This document shows, one piece after another, positions 16,633 through 25,100 of a DNA stretch of 64,000 bases. The stretch is from NCBI RefSeq assembly GCF_000582685.1, contig NZ_KK073768.1, positions 3,217,403 to 3,281,402 on the forward strand, given 5' to 3'. Both the position numbers and the translations under genes were made by a program. The stretch comes from [Scytonema hofmanni] UTEX 2349. Lineage in GTDB: Bacteria > Cyanobacteriota > Cyanobacteriia > Cyanobacteriales > Nostocaceae. Under the pieces are notes generated by a model. That model worked only from the letters and a program-made list of their open reading frames with translations, ran no database searches and was not told where the DNA came from. Positions within the stretch are counted from its first letter, which is position 1; each line of letters begins with the position of its first letter.

Positions 16633-17571
16633 ATGAAATTTTATAAAGCCTACAACTTGTGCATTGCTTCGGAATTGCCACTTCCCGAACTAATTGAAAC
16701 TGAGGGTGAGCCAGATGTAATTGTGCGGTTTGGCAAAATAGATAATGCAACCGCAATGCAACATGATGGCGGTCAAAATTTTCTGGGAGAAATGCCAGAA
16801 GTAGCTGAGTGTTTTATTCGCAATGGACGAGAAATTATTATTAATCCTCTAGCGGATGTGGACGAATCTCTTCTTCGCACTGTACTTCTAGGACCTATAT
16901 TATGCGTACTGCTGCGACAAAGGGGTTTGTTAGTTCTACATGCTAGTTGTATTAACATCAATCACAAAGGTGTCGCATTTATGGGTGGTTCCGGTTGGGG
17001 TAAATCAACTTTGGCAACTGCTTTTCATAATCGCGGCTATGATGTTTTAACTGATGATGTACTACCAATCCAAATTAAGACAGGTCAACCTGTTGTTTTT
17101 CCCAGCTATCCCCAATTTAAACTTTGCCCGGACGCTGCAACATCTTTAGGACACGATACTAAAAGCTTATTGCCTGTTTCGCAAAACTCATTCAAAGTAG
17201 CATACAAACTCTCTCGTGGTTTCCAACAAACTCCGATTCCATTACATCATATTTATGTATTGGATAAGGGAAGCGAACACAAAATTACCAGAATTAAACC
17301 CCAAGAAGCATTCGTTGAATTGGTGCGTCATACTCGCGCTATTAGCTCAATCTCTGAACAGGAATTTATGGCAGAGCATTTACATTTTTGTGGCGAACTT
17401 ATCAAAAACGTCAGATTTTCTCGGTTTACGCGTAAACCTTCTCTAGGAGATTTACCTGAGCTTGTGAAGCTAGTTGAGGATGACTTGGCAGAATTAACCG
17501 CACAAGCCCCTCAGGCTGGAAGCCTGGGGCTATACGAACTAAGCCCACCTGCGTGGGCTTCAATGATGTAG
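16633..17571 (+). CDS. HPr-kinase-like protein of lasso clusters
   Basis: The 312-residue protein has a P-loop MGGSGWGKSTL (K124) inside GVAFMGGSGWGKSTLATAF and a conserved acidic pair in YDVLTDDVLP, as in HPr kinase homologues. In several lasso clusters such kinases phosphorylate the C-terminal Ser of the precursor; here the precursor ends in Lys, so a different acceptor or role must be assumed. The last about 23 codons (from QAPQAGSLGLYEL) are encoded by the left arm of an inverted repeat at 17504-17684, so the C-terminus is not ancestral. No good ribosome-binding site is visible. It is followed by the exporter gene. Confidence 0.82.
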   Translation: MKFYKAYNLCIASELPLPELIETEGEPDVIVRFGKIDNATAMQHDGGQNFLGEMPEVAECFIRNGREIIINPLADVDESLLRTVLLGPILCVLLRQRGLLVLHASCININHKGVAFMGGSGWGKSTLATAFHNRGYDVLTDDVLPIQIKTGQPVVFPSYPQFKLCPDAATSLGHDTKSLLPVSQNSFKVAYKLSRGFQQTPIPLHHIYVLDKGSEHKITRIKPQEAFVELVRHTRAISSISEQEFMAEHLHFCGELIKNVRFSRFTRKPSLGDLPELVKLVEDDLAELTAQAPQAGSLGLYELSPPAWASMM

Positions 17572-17684
17572 CTAGCATCACTTTTATTTTTAGTATTTAT
17601 ACTAATTTTTAATGAAGATGCGCCTTATTAGCCTGCGTGTGCCTGCTTTGTTTCTGTAGCCCCAGACTTCCAGCCTGAGGGCTT
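17504..17684. repeat. Inverted-repeat element overlapping the kinase gene 3' end
   Basis: About 55 bases at the left (starting AAGCCCCTCAGGCTGGAAG) are imperfectly inverted at the right end (ending CAGCCTGAGGGCTT). Inner hairpins of the GCCCACCTGCGTGGGC type are present. The element starts within the kinase coding region, supplies its stop codon, and ends 15 bp before the earliest possible start of the ABC transporter. Confidence 0.65.
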
Positions 17685-17698
17685 CAGTTCGATGATTA

Positions 17699-19573
17699 TT
17701 GTTGAATTCACAGGGTTTTAATATCTTGATTAGCAAACTCCGTAGCGCCAACACCATATTCTCACATTTAGTCAAAACTCTCAGCTTGGTGTGGGCAGCG
17801 TCTCGCTACTGGACTGTGGCTTGGATAATTTTGCTGCTGGTTCAAGGATTGATTCCGGCAGCTTCGATTTCCCTCACCCCACGGGCAATCAATGCTTTGG
17901 TGTCAGTAACTGGATCGGGCATTTCTGCGGCAAATGTTCAAAAAGTAATTATACCAGTGGGGTTAATGGCAGGTATCGTGCTAGTGGGGGAGGTTTTAAA
18001 TAGTGTTGCTGAATGGATTCGCACGGCTCAGTCAGAATTGGTACAGGATTACGTCACTGGTTTGATTCAAAAACAGTCTGTGGCTGTGGATTATGGCTTT
18101 TATGAATCCTCTGAGTATAATGACAAACTTGACAGAGCGCGGGAGGGTGCAAGTGGGCGATCGCTTGCTTTACTAGAAAATACTGGCAGATTCTTACAAA
18201 ACACCGTTACTTTATTTGCGATGGCTGCAATCTTGGCTCCTTATGGTTTTGGTCTACCCATCACTTTAGTAGTCAGTGCTTTTCCTGCTTTCTATGTTTT
18301 GACATATTTAAATAAAATTCAGTATCAATGGTCACAACGTACAACAACCGATCGCCGATGGCTGACGTATTATGACTACTTGCTGACAAACAATGCCACG
18401 GCAGCGGAAGTGCGATTGTTTGATTATGCAGATTACTTTCAATCATCTTACCATAATCTGCGTCGGCGCCTGAGACACGAACAATTCCGTCTATTGAAAC
18501 TGCAAACATTAGGTCGCTTTGTTGCTACCATAATTGCACTGTTAATTTCTGGTGGAGCTATAGCCTGGATAGGACGGCAGGTATTGCTAGGAATTTTGAC
18601 TTTAGGAGACTTAGCTCTGTTTTTTCAGGCATTCAGTCAAGGACAAAGCATTGTTAGGGATCTATTAAACAACCTGGGACAAATTTATCGCAATAGCTTG
18701 TTTCTGGCTAACTTATTTGAATTCTTACAAATACAGCCCAAAATTGTAGATCCGCTTAATCCTGTTCCCGTACCGTCAACACCTAAAAAGGGAATTCGTT
18801 TTCGGCAAGTCACCTTCCGCTACCCTGGTACATCAGAACCAGTTTTAGATAATTTTAACTTGACGCTGCCGGCTGGTAAAATTGTGGCGATTGTGGGTGA
18901 TAATGGTGCTGGTAAAAGTACGCTAATTAAGCTTTTATGCCGCTTTTATGACCCGGAGTCGGGAAGTATTGAACTAGATGGTATTGATTTGCGTAACTTT
19001 TCGGTGAAAGCATTTCGCAGATTAATTACTGTTTTGTTCCAGTCACCAATTCCTTACTATACTACCGCTGGGGAAAATATTGGTTTGGGTGACATATCCG
19101 CAGCATCAAATTACACAGAAATTCAAGCAGCTGCTAAAGCGTCAGGTATTCACGATAAGATTAAGCGCTTGCCTCTAGGTTATAACGCTATGTTGGGTAA
19201 GTTGTTTCCGGAAGGAACTGATTTAAGCGGTGGTCAATGGCAACGTTTGGCATTAGCACGGGCATTTTTTAGACGTGCCCAAATCATCATTTTAGATGAA
19301 CCAACAAGCGCAATGGACCCTTGGGCAGAACATGATTGGTTAGAGAGATTTCGCACATTAGCAAGCGATCGCACTGCGGTGGTAATTACTCACCGCTTTA
19401 CATTAGCGATGCGAGCTGACATCATTCACGTCATGCGTGCTGGGCAAATTGTGGAGTCAGGTACCCATGATGAATTGCTTGGTCAGGGTGGTTTTTATGC
19501 TCAATCTTGGAAAGACCAAATGGAGTCGAGTGGAAGTGCCATAGTTAGTGAGCAAAACTCATTGACAAAGTAA
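17699..19573 (+). CDS. ABC exporter of the lasso cluster (fused membrane and ATPase domains)
   Basis: The 624-residue protein has an exporter-type membrane domain (about 35-330, six helices) and an ATPase domain with Walker A GDNGAGKST (400-408), signature LSGGQWQRLALARAF (from 509), Walker B IIILDEPTSAMDP (D533, E534) and the switch His in VVITHRF. It probably exports the mature peptide and gives self-protection. The frame has no ATG near its start: the first candidate is TTG at 17699, and another TTG lies near 17725. Upstream sequence is repeat-derived, so the original start may have been altered. It lies 24 bp upstream of the nucleotidyltransferase gene. Confidence 0.87.
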   Translation: MLNSQGFNILISKLRSANTIFSHLVKTLSLVWAASRYWTVAWIILLLVQGLIPAASISLTPRAINALVSVTGSGISAANVQKVIIPVGLMAGIVLVGEVLNSVAEWIRTAQSELVQDYVTGLIQKQSVAVDYGFYESSEYNDKLDRAREGASGRSLALLENTGRFLQNTVTLFAMAAILAPYGFGLPITLVVSAFPAFYVLTYLNKIQYQWSQRTTTDRRWLTYYDYLLTNNATAAEVRLFDYADYFQSSYHNLRRRLRHEQFRLLKLQTLGRFVATIIALLISGGAIAWIGRQVLLGILTLGDLALFFQAFSQGQSIVRDLLNNLGQIYRNSLFLANLFEFLQIQPKIVDPLNPVPVPSTPKKGIRFRQVTFRYPGTSEPVLDNFNLTLPAGKIVAIVGDNGAGKSTLIKLLCRFYDPESGSIELDGIDLRNFSVKAFRRLITVLFQSPIPYYTTAGENIGLGDISAASNYTEIQAAAKASGIHDKIKRLPLGYNAMLGKLFPEGTDLSGGQWQRLALARAFFRRAQIIILDEPTSAMDPWAEHDWLERFRTLASDRTAVVITHRFTLAMRADIIHVMRAGQIVESGTHDELLGQGGFYAQSWKDQMESSGSAIVSEQNSLTK

Positions 19574-19597
19574 AATTAATTAGATTAATTACCAAAA

Positions 19598-20836
19598 ATG
19601 CAACTTATATCTAAACAAAACACCTGGATTTCAGAAAAAAAATTATGTTTGGAAATAGAGTTACTTCTTAATTGCGTTCGTCCACAAATTGATAGCGATC
19701 GCATTAAAGATTTGGTTCAAGAAAATATTGACTGGCAATACCTAATCCAAACAGCATATAGACACGGTGTAATACCGCTTCTTTACAGCAACCTCAGTAA
19801 TATATGCCCACAATTAATTCCTGCAAGTTTCCAACAGCAGTTTCAACATAACCAGTATGCGAGAACTCAACGCAACCTGATGTTAACAAGCAAACTGCTC
19901 AAGCTATTGGAGCTTTTTGGGGCAAATGATATACCTGTGATTCCATTCAAAGGTCCGATCTTAGCTATATCAGCTTATGGTGATATCTCACGTCGAGATT
20001 TTTTTGATTTAGATATTCTAGTTCGCAAAGAAGATTTTTTGAAGGCAAAAGAACTACTGACTACTCAAGGATACCAACCATACTCTAATAATAGTGAGAA
20101 AGAAGCAGCTTACCTTAGTTCTCTCAAAGACAAACAACAAAAGGCTTACCTTCAATCCCATTGGGAACTGCATATGGTTGATGAGCGCGATCGCGTTACT
20201 ATAGATCTCCATCATGGGATGTTACCAAAGCAATTCTCATTTTTGTATGATACTGAATGGCTATGGGAGTATGCTCAACCAAAGCCTTTTGCGAATAGAA
20301 TGGTTCTCAATCTTTCTTCGGAGGATTCAATCTTAATCCTCTGTTCTCAGGGAGCTAAGGATTGTTGGCAACAGTTGAACCGGATTTGTGATATTGCTCA
20401 AGTGCTTTGTACCTGTGGTGAGATAAATTGGGAGCAGGTTTGCGATCGCGCGATTAAGTTACGGATGACGCGAATCCTCTTACTTGGTCTTTTACTAGGG
20501 CATGAACTTCTAGAAGTAAAGCTTCCAAAAACCATCTTACAGCAAATACAAGCCGACCCACTAGTGAAGTCCCTCGCTTCCCAGATTTATACACAACTTT
20601 TCTATCAAACTGAAAGTTTACTTCCAAGCCAGAAAGTTAATAGATCATTGTTTCACTTAAGCATGATAGAACACCCATTGGATAAAATTTGGTACTGTTT
20701 TGAGCATTTAGTTGTTCCAACAGTAGCAGACGAAGTGTTTCTGCCGCTACCTCAATTTCTATCTTTCTTGTACTATCCTCTCCGACTTATTCGCTTAATT
20801 AGAATCTACGGACTGAAGCGAAGATTTAGAGAATGA
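19598..20836 (+). CDS. PF14907-type nucleotidyltransferase family protein
   Basis: The 412-residue protein shows the polymerase-beta-like pattern VIPFKGPILAISAYGD, then SRRDFFDLDILVRKEDF (about 127-150), with the D-x-D metal ligands in DLDILV. A His-containing stretch VTIDLHHGML follows near 200. Proteins of this family often lie in lasso peptide clusters and are thought to add a nucleotidyl group or act in maturation or immunity; the exact reaction is not established. It lies 24 bp after the exporter gene, closing the cluster. Its last 42 bp overlap the convergent glycosyltransferase gene. Confidence 0.78.
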   Translation: MQLISKQNTWISEKKLCLEIELLLNCVRPQIDSDRIKDLVQENIDWQYLIQTAYRHGVIPLLYSNLSNICPQLIPASFQQQFQHNQYARTQRNLMLTSKLLKLLELFGANDIPVIPFKGPILAISAYGDISRRDFFDLDILVRKEDFLKAKELLTTQGYQPYSNNSEKEAAYLSSLKDKQQKAYLQSHWELHMVDERDRVTIDLHHGMLPKQFSFLYDTEWLWEYAQPKPFANRMVLNLSSEDSILILCSQGAKDCWQQLNRICDIAQVLCTCGEINWEQVCDRAIKLRMTRILLLGLLLGHELLEVKLPKTILQQIQADPLVKSLASQIYTQLFYQTESLLPSQKVNRSLFHLSMIEHPLDKIWYCFEHLVVPTVADEVFLPLPQFLSFLYYPLRLIRLIRIYGLKRRFRE

Positions 20837-22039
20837 AATACTAGCAAGTTTAGACATATTTTTGTTGATTACCAGTTGATAAATTTCTATCAACTGGTAG
20901 TAATTTGCTTCAGGAGTATACCTGGTTTGATACATAGAATGAGCATGTTTTCTCATTGCAATCATCGCTTCAGGATGAGTAGTTGCCCATGTTATTTTTG
21001 CTGCCAAATCTACTGCACTTCCGGCTTCAAAATGTAAACCAGTTACCCCATTTTCTACAATCTCTGCCATACTACCTAATTTTGCTGCAATGACAGGTAG
21101 ACTACAGGCAAATGCCTCGGCAATTGTTAAGGGAAAACCTTCATACCAGATAGAGGGAAAGACTAAAAACTGGGCTTTACGCATTAAATTCAACACAACT
21201 GACTTATTTTGCTGCCCAAGAAAGGTAATCATATTCTCTAACCCCAACGTCCGTACCTGCTGCTGTAGTACGTCGTTTAATGGACCGTCACCAACAATTT
21301 TTAGGGGAATACTTAGATTGCCTTGTTTGTAAGCATCAATTAGGGTAGCAACACCTTTTTCTTCTGAAAGTCGCCCGACAAAAAGTGCGTAATCACCATC
21401 ATAGCTGGTTTCTGCTATGGTATCTGGCGTAAATACAAAGTTAGATTTAATGTAAATCTTCTCACTAGGAAGTCCGGCTTCCACTAGTTTATCTTTCTGA
21501 AACTGGGTCAAAGCAATGTAACCATCCACCCGTTCTTGCCAAGTTTGCCTTAAGCGATGCACCGCTAACATGCTTGCTACCACTGCACTTTCAACGCGGG
21601 AACCTCGGTAACAGCCATGCACTACAGCAGGCAGAGGTAAGGCTTTGCCAATACACTCTTCGCAAACTCGACCTTCCCGAAAGGGCATAGCTTTTGGGCA
21701 ACCCAATCTATAATTGTGTAGTGTCTGCACAACAGGCACAACCGCATCTCGACAAGCATCGTATACAGATGGGGAGAGTAGTGGGAAAAAGTTGTGTATG
21801 TGAACAACTTGAATATTGTGTTGAGCGATCGCATTACTCACCAGGTTTCTTGATGAAAAAGAGTAAATTGCCGAAAAGGCTGCTTTTGCTTTACCCCATA
21901 CTCCTACAATGCTGTCGTTGTCTACTTCTAAAACTGAAACATCATGTCCGTAAGACTTTAACAATTCCGCTTCAGCTTGTACAACAGCATCCTCTCCCCC
22001 AGCAAGTTGATAGCGATTATGGATAATTAAAATGTTCAT
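20795..22039 (-). CDS. GT4 glycosyltransferase
   Basis: The 414-residue enzyme has a GT-B fold. The N-terminal part contains GGEDAVVQAEAELLKSYGHDV and VHIHNFFPLLSPSVYDA. The C-terminal GT4 part contains ALFVGRLSEEKGVATLIDAY, LKIVGDGPL and PSIWYEGFPLTIAEAFACSLPVI (written in parts), with the E-x7-E pair. A Cys set in GCPKAMPFREGRVCEECIG is typical of one bacterial polysaccharide subfamily. It transfers a sugar during surface-polysaccharide assembly; donor and acceptor are unknown. It is the last gene of the minus-strand polysaccharide locus and its 3' end overlaps the lasso-cluster nucleotidyltransferase gene tail to tail. Confidence 0.88.
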   Translation of the reverse strand: MNILIIHNRYQLAGGEDAVVQAEAELLKSYGHDVSVLEVDNDSIVGVWGKAKAAFSAIYSFSSRNLVSNAIAQHNIQVVHIHNFFPLLSPSVYDACRDAVVPVVQTLHNYRLGCPKAMPFREGRVCEECIGKALPLPAVVHGCYRGSRVESAVVASMLAVHRLRQTWQERVDGYIALTQFQKDKLVEAGLPSEKIYIKSNFVFTPDTIAETSYDGDYALFVGRLSEEKGVATLIDAYKQGNLSIPLKIVGDGPLNDVLQQQVRTLGLENMITFLGQQNKSVVLNLMRKAQFLVFPSIWYEGFPLTIAEAFACSLPVIAAKLGSMAEIVENGVTGLHFEAGSAVDLAAKITWATTHPEAMIAMRKHAHSMYQTRYTPEANYYQLIEIYQLVINKNMSKLASISFSKSSLQSVDSN

Positions 22040-22109
22040 TTCTGTGATAGTTTTAAACTTAAAAAAAATTAGGCATTATATGATTCCATATACAGCAGAT
22101 TCCTTTGTT

Positions 22110-22177
22110 ATGAGGTACATAATAGCCCCCTCATCGCTTGCGGGGAGGGGGTTGGGGGTGGGGTTCTTGTACCTCAT
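22110..22177. repeat. Inverted repeat with GC-rich core
   Basis: ATGAGGTACA and TGTACCTCAT flank a G-rich core (CGGGGAGGGGGTTGGGGG) related to the hairpin at 8493-8559. It lies between the Wzy-like gene and the GT4 gene and contains no gene. Confidence 0.45.
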
Positions 22178-22241
22178 GACACCGGGAAGTGCTGTAACAA
22201 GATTGATTGTTAATTTATTATGCATTTAATTGAAGCTAAAA

Positions 22242-23591
22242 TTAGGCTTTTTCTCCTAATGGTTTTTGAACAAAAAAATTGTCTTGCATTTTGTGCTGCC
22301 ATAATTTGTTAGATTTCTCAGCTTGATGTTTTTGCCATTGCAGTCCAATTAAACTAGCGACAAAAAGCATAAAAGCAGGTTCTTCCATCCAAGAAAATAT
22401 TAGTCCAGCAACAAACACAGTAATTAGGAAAAACTTGGAAACTTTATCTAAACAGATATAATTCCAGACCAAGAACCAGAGATACAAATATACTCCCAAT
22501 CCTAGAAACCCTAAATCTCCCCAAATACCTGCCCAAGAGAATAATAAAGAGTACATACTAGAGCCAGTAATACTATTAGACCAGTAGTAGCTCTCTTGAG
22601 CGTTAAATACTGTCTCAAAAACAGAAGTGCCAGTAATACCTAATGGTTGCAAAAGTTGTAGATAATCTTTCATTAGCCAACCTAATCGGCTAATAGTATG
22701 ACCTGGTCCAAGTCCAAACAACCAATTTATATCTGACTTATAGAAGGAGCTAATAATAGAAAATACAGATAATTTATATTGAAAAGCTTCTGTAACTACC
22801 TCCATATCAGATATGTAGCGTATTCCAGAGTACAGAGTGTTGATGATTTTCAGAACTCCAATAGTAATTGGAATAGCAATTCCTAAATACATTATTGCTT
22901 TCACTATCTCCTTCATCTGCGTAAGTATCAAGAGAAACCAGGAAACTAGAAATGCAATGACTACCTGTTTCACATCAGCATAAAGAATGTTTCCCATACA
23001 TAAAATAAATACAAATATGCGTAACCATAGTGAACGAACGCCGGAACACAGAAGGAAATAAACGCCAAAAGTTAGGGCAACATCACCTCCTACATGGTGT
23101 CCCGCTCCCATCTTCAAAAAAATTCCCTTAATCTCATCTGGAGAATATGGATTGATAATAAACTTCTGAAAATATACAAAAGCTAGATGAATATAGACAA
23201 ATGAAAATATCCAAAATTGAAATTTTTTAATACTAGATTCAGGTACTTTTGTACTGACAATTGCTATCAACATCATAAAAGGTTCGGCAAGCATCAAAAA
23301 GCTGAGAATGACATTGATAACGCCTGCTTTATTGAACATGGCACTAGATATAATTATTCCCAGAAAAATCATCAGTCCAACCAGGAGTTTTCCAGCAATT
23401 TGGCTACGAATTTTCGGTACTACCCATACAAATAAGACTATAACCAAAGCGAAATGCAAAAAGTTAACAACTGATGGGACTTTTAGTGCTGTTAAAACAC
23501 GTGGGAACATAACAGAAGCGAGAAATATCACGATTAAGCTAGACCTTGTGATAATTCCTGCTTGAGGTTGAGGTGATGTTGCTGAACTCAT
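22242..23591 (-). CDS. Wzy/O-antigen-ligase-like membrane polymerase
   Basis: The 449-residue protein is almost entirely hydrophobic, with ten or more predicted membrane helices and one large loop near residues 280-360 (FGLGPGHTISRLG and neighbours). That is the usual build of Wzy polymerases and O-antigen ligases, which join lipid-linked oligosaccharides on the periplasmic side. Sequence motifs in this family are weak, so the call rests on topology and context within a glycosyltransferase locus. Its ATG overlaps the stop codon of an upstream glycosyltransferase remnant (ATGA), showing that it was once coupled to a complete gene. Confidence 0.72.
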   Translation of the reverse strand: MSSATSPQPQAGIITRSSLIVIFLASVMFPRVLTALKVPSVVNFLHFALVIVLFVWVVPKIRSQIAGKLLVGLMIFLGIIISSAMFNKAGVINVILSFLMLAEPFMMLIAIVSTKVPESSIKKFQFWIFSFVYIHLAFVYFQKFIINPYSPDEIKGIFLKMGAGHHVGGDVALTFGVYFLLCSGVRSLWLRIFVFILCMGNILYADVKQVVIAFLVSWFLLILTQMKEIVKAIMYLGIAIPITIGVLKIINTLYSGIRYISDMEVVTEAFQYKLSVFSIISSFYKSDINWLFGLGPGHTISRLGWLMKDYLQLLQPLGITGTSVFETVFNAQESYYWSNSITGSSMYSLLFSWAGIWGDLGFLGLGVYLYLWFLVWNYICLDKVSKFFLITVFVAGLIFSWMEEPAFMLFVASLIGLQWQKHQAEKSNKLWQHKMQDNFFVQKPLGEKA

Positions 23592-23727
23592 GAATTTCCT
23601 GCTACGGTTTGATAGATTTGAGCTAAATATTTTCCCTTAACTTCCCAGTTGTAGACTTCCCATACCCTTTTTTTTCCAGCCTCTCCCATGTGAATTCTCA
23701 GTTCTGGCTTTTTTTCATAATTTTCTA
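23588..23727 (-). pseudogene. C-terminal stub of a GT4 glycosyltransferase
   Basis: In the minus-strand frame ending at 23588 the sequence reads ENYEKKPELRIHMGEAG, then KKRVWEVYNWEVKGKYLAQI and a stop. This is the standard last helix region of GT4 enzymes. The neighbouring gene ends with the paralogous stretch NLRLRMGQAGHKRVIEAF. The stub begins right at that gene's stop codon in another frame, so a tandem glycosyltransferase was deleted by recombination and left only its tail. The stop is coupled to the polymerase start. Confidence 0.7.
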
Positions 23728-24987
23728 ACCCAATTTCAAGTAGGATTTATCTTGAGTTGAAATTTCTTCGTAAAGTTGAGCAAAGTAGCGCCCTTTACTT
23801 TGCCAACTAAAAGCTTCTATCACCCTCTTGTGTCCAGCTTGACCCATACGCAATCTCAAATTTGGGTCTTTGGCTAGCACCGTCATTGCCTTAGCAAGAT
23901 CGCTCACTGTTTGCTCAGGCGTTTGAGCGTGAATCTTAAAGCCAGTTTCCTCTGTGATCTGGATAGCTGGTCCGCCTAAATTCAGGCAGACTACTGGACG
24001 CCTTGCCACCATAGCCTCTAAGCAGACAGTTGGTGAAAAATCATGCAGTGCGGGATGTACTACTACATGGCACTTTGCTAATGTTTGAAAGGTTTCTTCA
24101 CGAGATATTGCTCCCAAAAAAAATGTTCTGTCTGCAATTCCCAGCTGATTGGCAAGTTCTTCCAGCCTTTTTCTTTCGGGTCCTTCCCCAATAATCAAGT
24201 ACTCACTCTGCTCTAAACCAGTCTGAGCAAATGCCTTGAGACCGAGATGAAATCCTTTCCAGTGTAAAAGACGTCCTATGCTGACAAATCTGATAACAGT
24301 TTCGTCAGATGAAACCGCAAGTTTTTCAAGACGAGCAAACTCTTGTTGATTAATTCCAGTTTGTCCAGGCAAAAATTCAATTCTTTTAGCACCTAAAACA
24401 TTCAAATGGGTCGCGGTTTCTGGAGTCGTCACTATCGCAACAGTACTTCGGCGAGCCGTAAGATGCACAAATGGGTCAAGCTCACCCACCCAGCGCAAAA
24501 GGTTACGTAGAGTTTCATAAACTTTAGCGCGTCTGCTGAAGTCTTGCCAGAATGCTTTAGGTGTAGATTCCGCGCCTCCAACTGGACCCCAGACAAAGGG
24601 TACAGGAAGAAAGACAAGAAAACTCGGACTCGAATATCGACCATAGGTTATGTGGTGTGCAATATCAAAGCCAATCTCTTGATGGAGTCTTCTGGCTCTA
24701 AAATATGCCCAAATTTGCCATAAGTAGTAGTGGAGGTAGACTAGCCATTGCGATCGCTTTCCTTCATAAGACCAGTCATAGACCCAACCAAATGGATCGA
24801 GAAAAACGAAGTTCAGGTTGGGCTGTTGGTTACGAGCCAGTTCTGCCTCAATAGTTGGACGATGAGTATTTGAAGTCAAAACCCAGACTTTATGGTATTT
24901 AGCAATCTGGCAAGCCATGTTCCAGCCCACTCCTGGTTCAGATCCGCGACCTGGTTCACATGCATAAGCAGATAGAAGGACTTTCAT
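23725..24987 (-). CDS. GT4 glycosyltransferase
   Basis: The 420-residue enzyme starts with LLSAYACEPGRGSEPGVGWN, the signature of a GT4 subfamily common in polysaccharide loci. It continues with a WGPVGGAE motif (about 134-141), FVSIGRLLHWKGFHLGLKAF, LIIGEGPERKRLEELA and a C-terminal PTVCLEAMVARRPVVCLNLGG segment with the nucleotide-sugar-binding Glu. It probably extends the repeat unit on the cytoplasmic side of the membrane. Its last residues (after about 408) do not look like the family end and adjoin the glycosyltransferase stub. Confidence 0.88.
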   Translation of the reverse strand: MKVLLSAYACEPGRGSEPGVGWNMACQIAKYHKVWVLTSNTHRPTIEAELARNQQPNLNFVFLDPFGWVYDWSYEGKRSQWLVYLHYYLWQIWAYFRARRLHQEIGFDIAHHITYGRYSSPSFLVFLPVPFVWGPVGGAESTPKAFWQDFSRRAKVYETLRNLLRWVGELDPFVHLTARRSTVAIVTTPETATHLNVLGAKRIEFLPGQTGINQQEFARLEKLAVSSDETVIRFVSIGRLLHWKGFHLGLKAFAQTGLEQSEYLIIGEGPERKRLEELANQLGIADRTFFLGAISREETFQTLAKCHVVVHPALHDFSPTVCLEAMVARRPVVCLNLGGPAIQITEETGFKIHAQTPEQTVSDLAKAMTVLAKDPNLRLRMGQAGHKRVIEAFSWQSKGRYFAQLYEEISTQDKSYLKLG

Positions 24988-25100
24988 GGATGAAATTCTC
25001 CAGTGTCAAGTTTGATTTCTACAAAAATAAAAGCTGTATCACTATCTCAAAAGACTATGCATTCAAAACGATTATTGATTTTTTCTGGCGTTACTTTTAG

